13,039 nucleotides of DNA from DATKDU01 sp035512595 (GCA_035512595.1 DATKDU010000333.1:1-13039), one strand, 5' to 3'; positions 1 through 7,757 are shown, numbered from the stretch's first letter. Program-made: numbers and translations. Notes: generated by a model from the sequence alone, not told the origin.

Positions 1-9
1 GCGCAGCAT
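1..9 (-). CDS. 5' end of a gene leaving the left edge, probable paralogue of the small membrane protein at 222-617
   Basis: Only three codons are visible (Met-Leu-Arg, ATG at 9-7). The call rests on the leader: positions 2-34 match 610-642 at 30 of 33 bases, including the ribosome binding site GGAGGGG and the MLR start of the next gene on the same strand. The two starts are about 600 bp apart, so this looks like a tandem duplicate of the coiled-coil membrane protein gene. Nothing can be said about the rest of the protein. Confidence 0.55.
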
Positions 10-148
10 AATCCCCTCCAAGACCGAAACGGACGGCAAGCGATCATCATAGCCTTCCTCGCCGGCCCGCGCGGACGCGCTTGCCTTTGTGCTTGATGCG
101 CCGAGGCACGGAGAAATAGAGCGGGCAGACGACTTGCCGCGCATGAAC

Positions 149-200
149 GCGGATGACACGGATCGGCAGTTTGGAAATCCGCGTCATCCGCGTCATCCGC
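149..200. repeat. Imperfect inverted repeat, CGGATGACACGGAT family
   Basis: GCGGATGACACGGAT at 149-163 pairs with ATCCGCGTCATCCGC at 177-191 with one mismatch. The right arm is a tandem: the same 15-mer occurs again at 186-200. It fills the gap downstream of the small membrane protein gene. The remainder of 10-221 shows no gene that I can support. Confidence 0.6.
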
Positions 201-221
201 GGCGACTCCTTGCCGGCTCGG

Positions 222-617
222 TCAGTAGCCCGACGGAGCTTGGTGGAATCGTTCCAGCAAGATTTCCAACTGCGTATCATGGTCGAGCAGCCGCCGTTTT
301 AGGCGGGCGTTTTCCGCTTTGAGGAATTCGTTGTCGGCGTCGAGCCTCGCGTTGTCCGTTTCCAGGGGAGACTTCTTGGGCCCGCCCATTTGCTTCAGCT
401 TGGCCTCAAGCGATTGGATATTTTCATCAAGCACTTGCAACTGCTGCAAATAACGGATGCGAGCCTGGCCGTCCCCGACCAGTTCATGAAGCTGCCGCAA
501 TTCCTTCGCCAGCCGCGCCCGCTCGGCCGTGGCAGTCACGTGATACCTCCACCAACCGGCCAGGCAGGCCACGGTTAGCGTCAACAGCAGAATCTCACGG
601 ATCGAGAATCGCAGCAT
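222..617 (-). CDS. Small single-span membrane protein with long coiled coil (131 aa)
   Basis: I do not recognise a named family. Residues 1-4 (MLRF) are a short basic start. Residues 5-23 (IREILLLTLTVACLAGWWR region) form one hydrophobic span, in the style of the short N-terminal anchors common in planctomycete hypothetical proteins. Residues about 31-77 and 85-123 are two charged, Leu-rich coiled-coil stretches with no Cys or catalytic motif, separated by a Gly-Pro-Lys break near 78-84. The ATG at 617 is chosen because GGAGG sits 6 nt before it and the hydrophobic span follows at once; an upstream in-frame ATG at 644 lacks this. The likely topology is an N-in anchor with a periplasmic coiled coil, perhaps a structural or scaffolding part. 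It lies 123 bp downstream of the DUF1501 gene on the same strand, and a probable paralogue follows at the left edge. Confidence 0.75.
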   Translation of the reverse strand: MLRFSIREILLLTLTVACLAGWWRYHVTATAERARLAKELRQLHELVGDGQARIRYLQQLQVLDENIQSLEAKLKQMGGPKKSPLETDNARLDADNEFLKAENARLKRRLLDHDTQLEILLERFHQAPSGY

Positions 618-740
618 GATCCCCTCCACGACCGCAACGGACATGAGGCTGGTTGCGGCACTGCCGCGCTGGGTTTTTCCGCGTCCGACCCCCGCCTCGC
701 GCGAACACTGCGGTTCTCAACGTTGCGCGCGTAAGCTCAG

Positions 741-2162
741 TCACCCCCCAACCAACTCCCTGATCGGCTCCCCCGCCGGCAAAATCGGCAGCGGCCGGCC
801 GCTGCGGTCGTGGAGCAGGTCGGCGGGATGGATGCCGAAGCGATGGTAGATCGTGGCCAGCAGGCAGTTGCTGTCCATGGCGCGCTCGACCGGCTCCTCG
901 CCCCGTGCGTTGGTGGCGCCGATCACCTGCCCCATCTTGAGGCCGCCCCCCGCGGCAAACACGCTCATGGCCCGCGACCAGTGATCGCGCCCGGGGCGCT
1001 TGCTCTCGTCCTGGTAGGCGATCTTCGGCGTGCGGCCAAACTCGCCGCAGAACAGAAACAGCACGTGCTCGTCCAAGCCGCGCTGGTAGAGGTCCTCGAT
1101 CAGTGCCGACATGGAATAGTCCAGGTGCGGGAGTTTTTCCTCGAAGCCGCGGAAGATGTGCGAGTTGACGGAGTGATCGTCCCAGTTGCTCGTGACGCCG
1201 ATCTCCGGCGGCAAGCGATACTCGGCCTGGCACTGCACGAATCGCACGCCGGCCTCGACCAGCCGCCGGCAGGTGAGCAGGCTCCGCCCCCAATGCGTGT
1301 CGCCGTAGCGGGCGCGCGTGCGCTCGCTCTCCAGCGACAGGTCGAACGCCTGCCGCGCCTTGACGCCCGAGAGAATCGCCACCGCCCGCTGCTGAAACGA
1401 GTCCATCGCCGACATCGTGCGGCTCTCGTCGAGCTGCCGCGGCAATTGATCGAGCCCGGCCAGCAAATTCGTGCGGCGGCGGAGCGTCAGCACGCCGTCG
1501 GCGGAAATCGACAGATTGTCCTGCGAGAGGGGCGTGCGGTAGAGCGGGATCGGATCGTAGGTGTTGTTGCCGGTGGAAGAGGCCGGATTGGGGCTGGGCA
1601 TGTACGGCGCGTAGGCCGGTCCCAGGTACGCCGGACCGCTGCCGTACAGCTTCGTGTTGGCCACAAACGGCGGCATCTCGCTCCGGCGATCGGCGAGCTG
1701 CCGCGCCACGACCGAGCCGATCTCTGGATATTCGGCGTCGTTCAGGTTGGCCGCCCGCGACGCGTAACCGGTCAGGAACCGGTGCGTCCCGCCGGAATGT
1801 TCGTTCCGCTGGTGGTGCAGGCTGCGAATGAGCGTGAACTTGTCGGCGATCTTCGCCAGACGGGGCAGGAGCTCGTTGATCTCCAGGCCGGGAACGTTCG
1901 TTCGCAGCGGCTGAAACGGGCCGCGAATTTCGGCCGGCGCTTGCGGCTTGAGATCGAACAGGTCGATGTGGCTTGGCCCGCCGTTAGCCCAGAAGAGAAT
2001 CACCGAAAAATCTTTGTCTGCCGCAGCACCGGCTGCTTCAGCCGCCAAGAGCGAAGACAGCCCGGGAAGCGATCCGCTGGCCAGGGCGCCGAGGCTCAAT
2101 CCGCCGACGGTGAGCCAGGTGCGGCGATCGATGGTCCCTCGGCAAATGCTGGTTGGAGCCAT
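741..2162 (-). CDS. Tat-exported DUF1501 protein (sulfatase-like fold), 473 aa
   Basis: Residues 11-45 form a twin-arginine signal (DRRTWLTVGG, then a hydrophobic Gly/Ala/Leu stretch ending near LLAAEAAG), so the protein is probably exported folded. DUF1501 hallmarks follow in order: ILFWANGGPSHIDLFDLKP (55-73), ADKFTLIRSLHH (107-117), GGTHRFLTG (124-132), NWDDH (326-330), FCGEFGRTPK (371-380) and GRDHW (391-395). These His/Asp positions resemble the metal-binding layout of the alkaline phosphatase/sulfatase fold to which DUF1501 is related; the substrate is unknown. The length is normal. In planctomycetes this family often sits beside a DUF1549/DUF1553 cytochrome-type partner; none is present here. 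No strong Shine-Dalgarno precedes the ATG at 2162, but it is the only start that keeps the Tat signal. Confidence 0.92.
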   Translation of the reverse strand: MAPTSICRGTIDRRTWLTVGGLSLGALASGSLPGLSSLLAAEAAGAAADKDFSVILFWANGGPSHIDLFDLKPQAPAEIRGPFQPLRTNVPGLEINELLPRLAKIADKFTLIRSLHHQRNEHSGGTHRFLTGYASRAANLNDAEYPEIGSVVARQLADRRSEMPPFVANTKLYGSGPAYLGPAYAPYMPSPNPASSTGNNTYDPIPLYRTPLSQDNLSISADGVLTLRRRTNLLAGLDQLPRQLDESRTMSAMDSFQQRAVAILSGVKARQAFDLSLESERTRARYGDTHWGRSLLTCRRLVEAGVRFVQCQAEYRLPPEIGVTSNWDDHSVNSHIFRGFEEKLPHLDYSMSALIEDLYQRGLDEHVLFLFCGEFGRTPKIAYQDESKRPGRDHWSRAMSVFAAGGGLKMGQVIGATNARGEEPVERAMDSNCLLATIYHRFGIHPADLLHDRSGRPLPILPAGEPIRELVGG

Positions 2163-2184
2163 GAGGACAACTGGGTCGTTTGCT

Positions 2185-2198
2185 GGCTGCTAGCAGCC
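2185..2198. promoter_or_regulatory. 14-bp perfect palindrome upstream of the DUF1501 gene
   Basis: GGCTGCTAGCAGCC is fully self-complementary and lies 22 bp before the DUF1501 start codon at 2162. A dyad here could be an operator. No regulator gene is adjacent and no second copy was seen in the window, so the role is inferred only from position. Confidence 0.25.
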
Positions 2199-2420
2199 GC
2201 ATCCAGATTTTGAGGTATTCGGCTGCCGCTCCTGCCCGGATTCTATCCAAGTCGGTTGATGATTGCTACTTCGCCCACCGCAGCCGACGGTGTGCGGATG
2301 ACAAGCCAGGCAAGCTGCGGGTAGTTTTCCTGTGAGTTGGGAGTTGCTGAAAGTGAGGCGATATCGTGACGATTTACCAGAAAGAGTTGTTCCGCGCGGG
2401 TGTTGCGGGCGGGCGGAGGC

Positions 2421-2442
2421 GTGCATCGAGTACACGATGCAC
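2421..2442. promoter_or_regulatory. Perfect 8-bp-arm hairpin/dyad between divergent genes
   Basis: GTGCATCG (2421-2428), a 6-nt spacer, and CGATGCAC (2435-2442) form a perfect dyad 52 bp upstream of the HEAT-like protein start. It could be an operator or a hairpin in the 5' leader. The 332-bp gap 2163-2494 between the divergent DUF1501 and HEAT-like genes holds this element and the palindrome at 2185-2198. I see no convincing -35/-10 pair and no further gene in it. Confidence 0.35.
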
Positions 2443-2494
2443 ACGGTTGTCCTCCGATTCGCGCGTGCCTTGACGGGTCTTAGGGAGAGCCAGC

Positions 2495-4084
2495 ATGAAC
2501 CTCAAGCGTTGCTACTTTCTCGCTTTTCTCAGCGCCCTGTTGCTGGGGAGCGAAGTGGTGGCTCAAGCGCCCCACACCGTCTGGCACGCGCTGGGGATTC
2601 CGCAGGCTTACAAGCACATCACCGACACCACGCTCAATCGCAAGGGGAAGCACCCGGGCCTCGAGAAAAAGCCGCCGCTGAAGAAGCTGGCCGATCCCGC
2701 CAATCTGAAGTCCGACATTCCGGCAATTAAAAAAGCGGCTGAGATCAAGGAACAGGAAGATCTCGCCCCGCAGAAGGTCAAGGCCATCAAGTATCTTGGC
2801 CAGACCGGCTGCGGCTGCTACGGCGGCGTCGCCGAAGCGCTGACCGCGGCACTCGAGGACTGCACTGAAGAAGTGCGGTATGCCGCTTCGCTGGCGATCG
2901 TGCAGTCGCTCTCGACGAATTGCCAGATTTGCAAGAAGACCTGCTGCACCAAGGCCCTGGCGGCGAAGATGCACGAACGGGCCTTCGAGCAGGATGCCGA
3001 GGGCTGCTTCATCGAGCCGTCCGAGCGGGTTCGCGCGGTGCTCATGGAAGCGCTCAACGACTGCCCGCCGGACATGCGCGACATCGGGCCGGTCATCATT
3101 CCGGACGATACCGTGCCGCCGGATACGGTGCCCCCCCCCGATGCGCCGGTCGTGCCGCCGGCCGATGGCGCGGCCGCCTACGAAGAAGGGAACGACGCCG
3201 GCGGAGCGGCCACCAGCCGCCGCCGCGGAGCGACGACGTCGCTGCTCCACCGCTCCTCCGCCCGCACGTCGATCGATGCCGAGCCGCTGTTTGAGCCGGC
3301 GCCGGAAGTGCCGATGATCAAGCAGCAGCTTACCGGCGAAGTGGTGGAAGGAAAGTCCCGCCGCGGATATGTGCGGATCCAGTTCCATCGCCATCTGCGG
3401 CCTGCGGTCGGCACCGAGGTCGATGTCTACCACGCCTACGTGCTGGGGACCGAGTTCGCCGGGCGGCTGGTGATTGCCGAGTATGACGGTGACGTGGCGA
3501 TCGCGGCACCGCGGCCGTGGGACTCGGTCAAGGTGGCCCGCGGCGACACCGTGCGGTGCCTGGTCCTCGCGCCGGCTGCTGCCTCCGCTCCTGCTGCGGC
3601 TCCCAGTCCGCCGGCAGTCCAAGAGCAGTCGGGGTCGCTTGCCACCCACTTCGCTCCGCCGCCGGCCTCGGCGCCGCGGACTCCGACTGCCGAAAACCGG
3701 CTGGTCTCCACGCGCCAGATGTTTCTCCCGCCGCCGCCCGCTGCCAGGGCTCCCGTGAAAATGGAGCGGCTCCCCGCGGAAGCGGCCCCCGAGCCGGTCC
3801 TCGAGACCCAGCTTGACGCGCGGCTGCTGGACATCCTTCAGCCGCCGCCGGTCGTGGTGGAAGAGGAGGAGGAACTGCCGCCAGCCGCTGCTGAAGCCGT
3901 GTTCGATGTGCCGCCGGTGTACGTCGCGCCCCAGGCCGCCGGCGAGCCGGTCAAGCAGGCCTCGGCAGTCGCCCCGCTGTATCCGGTGGTGGAGAACATC
4001 CCGGCTCCACCGCTGCCTCAGGCGCAGGGCGAAACGCTCGCTCCGATCGTGTCGCCGCCGAAGGTGGTCAAGAAGAAGCGGTAG
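2495..4084 (+). CDS. Secreted Cys-rich HEAT-like protein with beta domain and proline-rich tail (529 aa)
   Basis: The start is set by AGGGAG 7 nt before the ATG. Residues 1-24 are a Sec signal (MNLKRC, then a Leu/Ala core, VVAQ). Residues about 75-190 are helical and HEAT-like (LGQTGCGCYGGVAEALTAAL, EEVRYAASLAIVQSL, SERVRAVLMEALNDC) with nine cysteines: 106, 108, 123, 143, 146, 150, 151, 171 and 190. Residues about 196-225 are Asp/Pro-rich. Residues about 278-357 look like a small beta domain (GEVVEG...GTEVDVYH...EFAGRLVIAEYDGDVAIAAP...ARGDTVRCLV). The rest, 358-529, is rich in Ala and Pro and ends KVVKKKR. The many cysteines in an exported protein suggest disulfides, or bound metal. I take it as a planctomycete envelope protein of unknown function; the HEAT call is by pattern. 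Confidence 0.8.
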   Translation: MNLKRCYFLAFLSALLLGSEVVAQAPHTVWHALGIPQAYKHITDTTLNRKGKHPGLEKKPPLKKLADPANLKSDIPAIKKAAEIKEQEDLAPQKVKAIKYLGQTGCGCYGGVAEALTAALEDCTEEVRYAASLAIVQSLSTNCQICKKTCCTKALAAKMHERAFEQDAEGCFIEPSERVRAVLMEALNDCPPDMRDIGPVIIPDDTVPPDTVPPPDAPVVPPADGAAAYEEGNDAGGAATSRRRGATTSLLHRSSARTSIDAEPLFEPAPEVPMIKQQLTGEVVEGKSRRGYVRIQFHRHLRPAVGTEVDVYHAYVLGTEFAGRLVIAEYDGDVAIAAPRPWDSVKVARGDTVRCLVLAPAAASAPAAAPSPPAVQEQSGSLATHFAPPPASAPRTPTAENRLVSTRQMFLPPPPAARAPVKMERLPAEAAPEPVLETQLDARLLDILQPPPVVVEEEEELPPAAAEAVFDVPPVYVAPQAAGEPVKQASAVAPLYPVVENIPAPPLPQAQGETLAPIVSPPKVVKKKR

Positions 4085-4186
4085 CGCGACACTAAGGAAC
4101 CGCCGACAAATAACTTCGGCATTCTCACGAAGGGACCAGCGCCCAAATGCCAAAAGCTGTCCCGGGGCGACGTCGATCGCGTTTGT

Positions 4187-4269
4187 CACAGAGGCACCAA
4201 GGCGCGGAGGCACAGAGCAGACAAAGGTGCCCCTGCTGCTCTGTGCCTCCGCGCCTCCGCGCCACTGTG
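4187..4269. repeat. 34-bp-arm inverted repeat, CACAGAGGCAC family
   Basis: Left arm 4187-4220 and right arm 4236-4269 are complementary at 30 of 34 positions, with a 15-nt spacer. The arms hold direct sub-repeats of the form GGCGCGGAGGCACAGAG. It sits between two convergent genes in the 297-bp gap 4085-4381, where I see no other feature. No T-tract follows on either strand, so it is not a standard intrinsic terminator, although as RNA it would form a strong stem. Confidence 0.75.
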
Positions 4270-4381
4270 CAAGAAGCGATCGACTCTGCCATTCCGTAGC
4301 GGCCTCGCGCCTTCATCGGTTGCTCTATGATTTGAACAAGCTGCTTCGCGGGCAAATGCCGAGTTTGATAAGCGTTCGGTC

Positions 4382-6418
4382 CTAACGGCCGCGTTTTGCG
4401 GTCGCGGCACTTCCGGTGGTTGCTGGACGCGCAACAGGTCGCGCCATTCCCGCTCGCGGATTATCCGTCTGGCCGATGATCTCGTACAAAAAGCGGCTGG
4501 GCTGCGTGTCGCGGGCCTTGCCCCACTTCATCCGCGTCAGCGAGAGCGACAGGGTCAGCCGTTCCTGGGCGCGCGTGATGCCGACGTAGCACAGCCGGCG
4601 CTCTTCATCGACGTTGTCGCCCCCTTCTGCCTTGAGCGTGCGATGGTGCGGCAGGATGCCCTCTTCCAGGCCGACCATGTAGACGTGCGGAAACTCCAGT
4701 CCCTTGGCGGAGTGGAGGGTCATCAGGGCGATCGCGTTCTTGGCGAGCTGCCTCTCCTTGTCCCCCTCGAACTCGCGCTCGCCGAGGGTCACTTCGTCGA
4801 GAAAGCCGCCGAGCGTCGGCTTCTTCTGTGTCTTTTCGAATGCCGCCAGGGCGTTGATCACTTCCTCCACGGCCCCCCACCGCGACTGCTGCTCGGTGGG
4901 GTCGGGATATTGACGCTTGATCTCCGCTTCGTAGCCGATCTCGCCGATCAGCCGCTGGGCCGTTTGGGCGAGCGGCTTGTGGTCGGCCAGGTCGCGGCGG
5001 AAGCGCTCGATGAGCTCGACGAATCGGCCGACAGGCGAGCGGGGGGCGCCAGCCGGCGAGCGGGGGGCGTTAGCCCCCTGATCATCAGGGGGCTGACGCC
5101 CCCCGCTCGCCATGATGTCCCAGATCGGTTTGCCCGCTTCGACCGCGCTCTTCATCAGCGTCTCGATCGCTTTGCCGCCGATGCCGCGGGGGGGCGTGTT
5201 GATGATCCGCAGGACCGAGACTTCATCCTGTGGCGCGTCGAGCACGCGCAAGTACGCCAGGATGTCTTTGACCTCCTTGCGGTCGAAGAAGGACTGGCTG
5301 CCGAGGATGATGTAAGGGAGCTTCGCTTTGCGCAGCTCGGTCTCGAACGCCCTGGGCTGCTCGTTGGTGCGGAACAGGATGGCAAAATCCTTGGGCTCGA
5401 GCTTGTCGTGCTCGATCCGGCGGCGGATGTCGGCGACGATCTCGCGGGCCTCGTCCGTTTCGTTGTTGAACTGGAGAATCCGCGGCTTCTCGCCGCCTGC
5501 CCGTGCGGCGCGGAGCACCTTGTCGTGCCGATGCTTGTTGAACACGATCAGCCGGTTGGCCGCATCGAGAATAGCCTCGGTCGAGCGATAGTTCCATTCC
5601 AGCCGCACGACCTTGGCGTCGGGCCAGTCGCGGTTGAACTGGAGGATGTGCTTCACCTCCGCTCCCCGCCAGCCGTAGATCGACTGGTCGTCGTCGCCGA
5701 CGACGCACAGGTTGCGGTGATCGGCCGCCAGCGCCTTGACGATTTTGTACTGAGTGCCGTTGGTGTCCTGGTACTCATCGACGAGCAAATGATCGAACCG
5801 GCCGGCCTCTTCCTTCCGCACTTCGGGAAACCGGCGGAACAATTCCTCGGTGCAGAGGAGCAGATCGTCGAAATCGACAGCGCCGGCGTGCTGAAGCGCT
5901 TTCTGGTAGCGGCGGTAGCCCATCGCCGCCAGATGCTCCTTGTCGGTGCGGGCGAGCTGCGAGGCGTCGGCCGGCCGTAGCGAGTGCGTCTTCCAGTGGC
6001 TGATCTGAAACAGCAGATCGCCGGGGCGCAGTAGTTCGCCGGGCACGCGAATCTCGCGCAGCACGCCGCGGGCGATGCTCTCCTGGTCGCCGCGGTCGTA
6101 GATGGCGAATTTTTCCGGGTAACCCAGCCGCTTGATATGCCGCCGCAGGACGCGGACGCAGTGCGAGTGGAACGTCGAAATTTGCGGCTTGTCGGTCTGC
6201 TTGCCGAGCAGCGTGCCGATCCGCTCCTGCATCTCGGCGGCCGCTTTGTTGGTGAACGTGACGGCCAGGATGCGGCTGGCCTTGGTGCCGTGGCGGATGA
6301 GGTTTGCCACACGGAACGTCACGACGCGGGTCTTGCCGCTGCCGGCGCCGGCCAGGACGAGCAGCGGACCGCGCAGCGTATCGACGGCGTCTTGCTGGGC
6401 GGGATTGAGGCTGGGCAT
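4382..6418 (-). CDS. UvrD/Rep/PcrA-family superfamily 1A DNA helicase (678 aa)
   Basis: This is an ATP-driven 3'-5' DNA translocase/helicase for replication restart or repair. Motifs in order: Q motif LNPAQQDAV (4-12), Walker A AGAGSGKT (23-30), Ia TFTNKAAAEM (54-63), Ic TFHS (82-85), Walker B VDEYQDTN (213-220), III GDDDQSIYGWRGA (241-253), IV region LEWNYRST (273-280), V TLHSAKGLEF (567-576), VI VGITRAQERL (612-621). All catalytic residues look intact. The length and the SRFLYE end are closest to E. coli Rep, but UvrD, PcrA and Rep cannot be separated safely by eye. Residues 437-462, in subdomain 2B after the PPRGIG segment, are encoded by a palindromic repeat. The C-terminus from about 652 is a basic, disordered tail. 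No clear Shine-Dalgarno precedes the ATG. Confidence 0.96.
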   Translation of the reverse strand: MPSLNPAQQDAVDTLRGPLLVLAGAGSGKTRVVTFRVANLIRHGTKASRILAVTFTNKAAAEMQERIGTLLGKQTDKPQISTFHSHCVRVLRRHIKRLGYPEKFAIYDRGDQESIARGVLREIRVPGELLRPGDLLFQISHWKTHSLRPADASQLARTDKEHLAAMGYRRYQKALQHAGAVDFDDLLLCTEELFRRFPEVRKEEAGRFDHLLVDEYQDTNGTQYKIVKALAADHRNLCVVGDDDQSIYGWRGAEVKHILQFNRDWPDAKVVRLEWNYRSTEAILDAANRLIVFNKHRHDKVLRAARAGGEKPRILQFNNETDEAREIVADIRRRIEHDKLEPKDFAILFRTNEQPRAFETELRKAKLPYIILGSQSFFDRKEVKDILAYLRVLDAPQDEVSVLRIINTPPRGIGGKAIETLMKSAVEAGKPIWDIMASGGRQPPDDQGANAPRSPAGAPRSPVGRFVELIERFRRDLADHKPLAQTAQRLIGEIGYEAEIKRQYPDPTEQQSRWGAVEEVINALAAFEKTQKKPTLGGFLDEVTLGEREFEGDKERQLAKNAIALMTLHSAKGLEFPHVYMVGLEEGILPHHRTLKAEGGDNVDEERRLCYVGITRAQERLTLSLSLTRMKWGKARDTQPSRFLYEIIGQTDNPRAGMARPVARPATTGSAATAKRGR
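5034..5111. repeat. 78-bp palindromic repeat inside the helicase gene, GGCGAGCGGGGGGCG family
   Basis: Arms 5055-5080 and 5086-5111 pair at 25 of 26 positions around a 5-nt spacer. A further copy of the arm end (5034-5054) sits in tandem with 5055-5075, matching at 19 of 21. The unit is 78 bp, exactly 26 codons, and stays open in the helicase frame. It encodes a low-complexity stretch rich in Gly, Pro, Ala, Arg and Ser (residues 437-462). Confidence 0.85.
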
Positions 6419-6425
6419 GGCAGTA

Positions 6426-6504
6426 GTAGGTCCCGCTTGCCGAGCGGGACCTGAAGCGCGGAGACGATCGGCGGTGCCAGGTCCCGCCCGGCAGGCGGGA
6501 CCTA
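6426..6504. repeat. Double-hairpin repeat, GTAGGTCCCGC family (copy 1)
   Basis: Hairpin 1 is AGGTCCCGCT (6428-6437), loop of 5, AGCGGGACCT (6443-6452). Hairpin 2 is AGGTCCCGCC (6479-6488), loop CGGCA, GGCGGGACCT (6494-6503). The outer ends are GTAGG at 6426 and its complement ending at 6505, so the whole element is itself an inverted repeat. It fills the gap between the peptidase and helicase genes, and its right end contains the peptidase stop codon (6504-6502). A second, shortened copy is at 12287-12334. Confidence 0.85.
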
Positions 6505-7611
6505 CAACTCCATCGGGAACGGACTCAAGTTCTCCACCCCCGTTTCGGTCACCAGATAATCATTCTCCAGCCGCATCCCGGCGCGGAGGATCTCTTCGTC
6601 GTACAGCCCCGGCTCGGCTGTGAACACGTCGCCGACCTCGAACGTGTCGTTCCAGTTGGGATTGAGGTGCGGCGTCTCGTGTGGAAAGAGGCCGATGCCG
6701 TGCCCCAGGTGGTGGTTGAAAATGCCGACGGGCGCTTCGCTGAGAATCTCCTGCACTTCGTGGAATAGCTCCACGCAGCTCTTGCCGGGCTTCACCGTGC
6801 TTTCCAGATGTGCGAAGACCTTCATCACGTACGTCCACGCCGTCTGCTGCTCGTCGGTCGGCTTTCGATTGACGGCAATCGCCCGCGAGTTGTCGGCAAA
6901 GTAGCCGCGATAGGCCGGGCCCAGATCGAGGATGTACAGTTCGCCGGCCTCCGCCTGGCGTCCGTTCCGCGGCGGGCCGCCGCGTGCGCCGCACTGGTAA
7001 TCGTTGCCCGTGCCGGTCAGCATCTCGCCGAATTCCTCGACCGCCGCGGCTTGCAGCCGATTGAAGACCTCGATCTCGGTGATTCCCGGCTCGATGATTT
7101 GCCGTGCCAGGGCGTACATCTTCCCCGTGCCGGCAATCGCCTTCTTGATCCGGGCCAGCTCGTCGGGGTCTTTCCTTCGCCGCAGGCGGTACAGCGCCGG
7201 CTCGATATCGACCGGCTCGCCGGCCAGTGCCGCGTAGTGCGGGCCAAACGATGAGAACTCGACGCCGATCCGCTTGGGAGCCGGCCCGCCCGCGAGCGCT
7301 TTGAGCAGGACTTCCGCCGACGCCTGCCGCTGGTCGTTGCGGAGGGTCGAGAGCCACTGGGCCTCGTAATTGACGACCTCGTCGGCCGCGGCATCGAGGA
7401 TCGGCTTCTTCGGCGCGCAGAGCGTCAGATGCCCGTCGCTGCGCAGCGCGGCCGCCGGCTGAAAGACCCAGCCGTAGCGGGCCCCGGTGAGATACTGCAC
7501 ATGCTCGATCTGCGTCACGATCACCAGATCGAGCTTCAGCCTGGCCATCTCGGCCAGCAGCCGCTGCTGGCGGCCGCGGCTGGCGGCCGCATTGAAATCG
7601 AGGTCGCTCAT
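6502..7611 (-). CDS. M24-family metallopeptidase (Xaa-Pro aminopeptidase/dipeptidase type), 369 aa
   Basis: This is a cytosolic dinuclear-metal peptidase with the pita-bread fold, probably cleaving X-Pro bonds. Residues 10-150 are the creatinase-like N-terminal domain; the catalytic domain is about 155-365. Metal ligands visible: Asp229 (YILDLGPA), Asp240 (GYFADNSR), His304 (NHHLGHGIGL), Glu333 (TAEPGLY) and Glu349 (RLENDYLV), the normal M24 set. His311 fits the catalytic His region. The substrate is not certain, since the family also includes creatinase and related enzymes. AGGA about 10 nt before the ATG at 7611 supports the start. The stop codon TAG lies inside the repeat at 6426-6504. It is on the same strand as the helicase gene, 83 bp upstream of it, with only that repeat between. 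Confidence 0.93.
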   Translation of the reverse strand: MSDLDFNAAASRGRQQRLLAEMARLKLDLVIVTQIEHVQYLTGARYGWVFQPAAALRSDGHLTLCAPKKPILDAAADEVVNYEAQWLSTLRNDQRQASAEVLLKALAGGPAPKRIGVEFSSFGPHYAALAGEPVDIEPALYRLRRRKDPDELARIKKAIAGTGKMYALARQIIEPGITEIEVFNRLQAAAVEEFGEMLTGTGNDYQCGARGGPPRNGRQAEAGELYILDLGPAYRGYFADNSRAIAVNRKPTDEQQTAWTYVMKVFAHLESTVKPGKSCVELFHEVQEILSEAPVGIFNHHLGHGIGLFPHETPHLNPNWNDTFEVGDVFTAEPGLYDEEILRAGMRLENDYLVTETGVENLSPFPMEL

Positions 7612-7682
7612 GAGGCAATTTCCTGACGATGAAAGTGGACTGTAACGTATCGCCTACTTTCTGCGGCTGCCAGCCCCAGAGA

Positions 7683-7757
7683 AATGACCAATGACCAAGC
7701 CCCAATGACCAATGTTTCACATCTTCATTGGTCATTGGGGCTTGGTCATTGGTCATT
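7683..7757. repeat. Perfect 32-bp inverted repeat, AATGACCAATGACC family
   Basis: Left arm 7683-7714 and right arm 7726-7757 are perfectly complementary over 32 bp with an 11-nt spacer. Each arm contains the short unit ATGACCA several times. It lies in the 215-bp gap between the divergent peptidase and phosphatase genes. It has no coding potential beyond mirrored short frames. Confidence 0.9.

Noticed and set aside
810..2213. Long open frame on the plus strand opposite the DUF1501 gene
   Set aside because: Low-complexity Arg/Ala/Val-rich product with no motif; it is the complement of a clear DUF1501 gene in a GC-rich genome.
2470..2475. TTGACG as -35 box of the HEAT-like gene
   Set aside because: The matching -10 would fall on the start codon, leaving no leader for the good ribosome binding site.
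2480..4213. 577-codon minus-strand frame opposite the HEAT-like gene
   Set aside because: Rich in Arg, Gly and His with no domain; the plus strand has a signal peptide, ribosome binding site and coherent domains.
4643..5980. 445-codon plus-strand frame opposite the helicase
   Set aside because: Complement of an intact helicase with every SF1 motif.
6560..7756. Minus-strand frame overlapping the M24 gene in another phase
   Set aside because: It begins in the 7683-7757 inverted repeat (MTNDQAPMTN comes from the repeat) and has no motif; the M24 frame carries all metal ligands.
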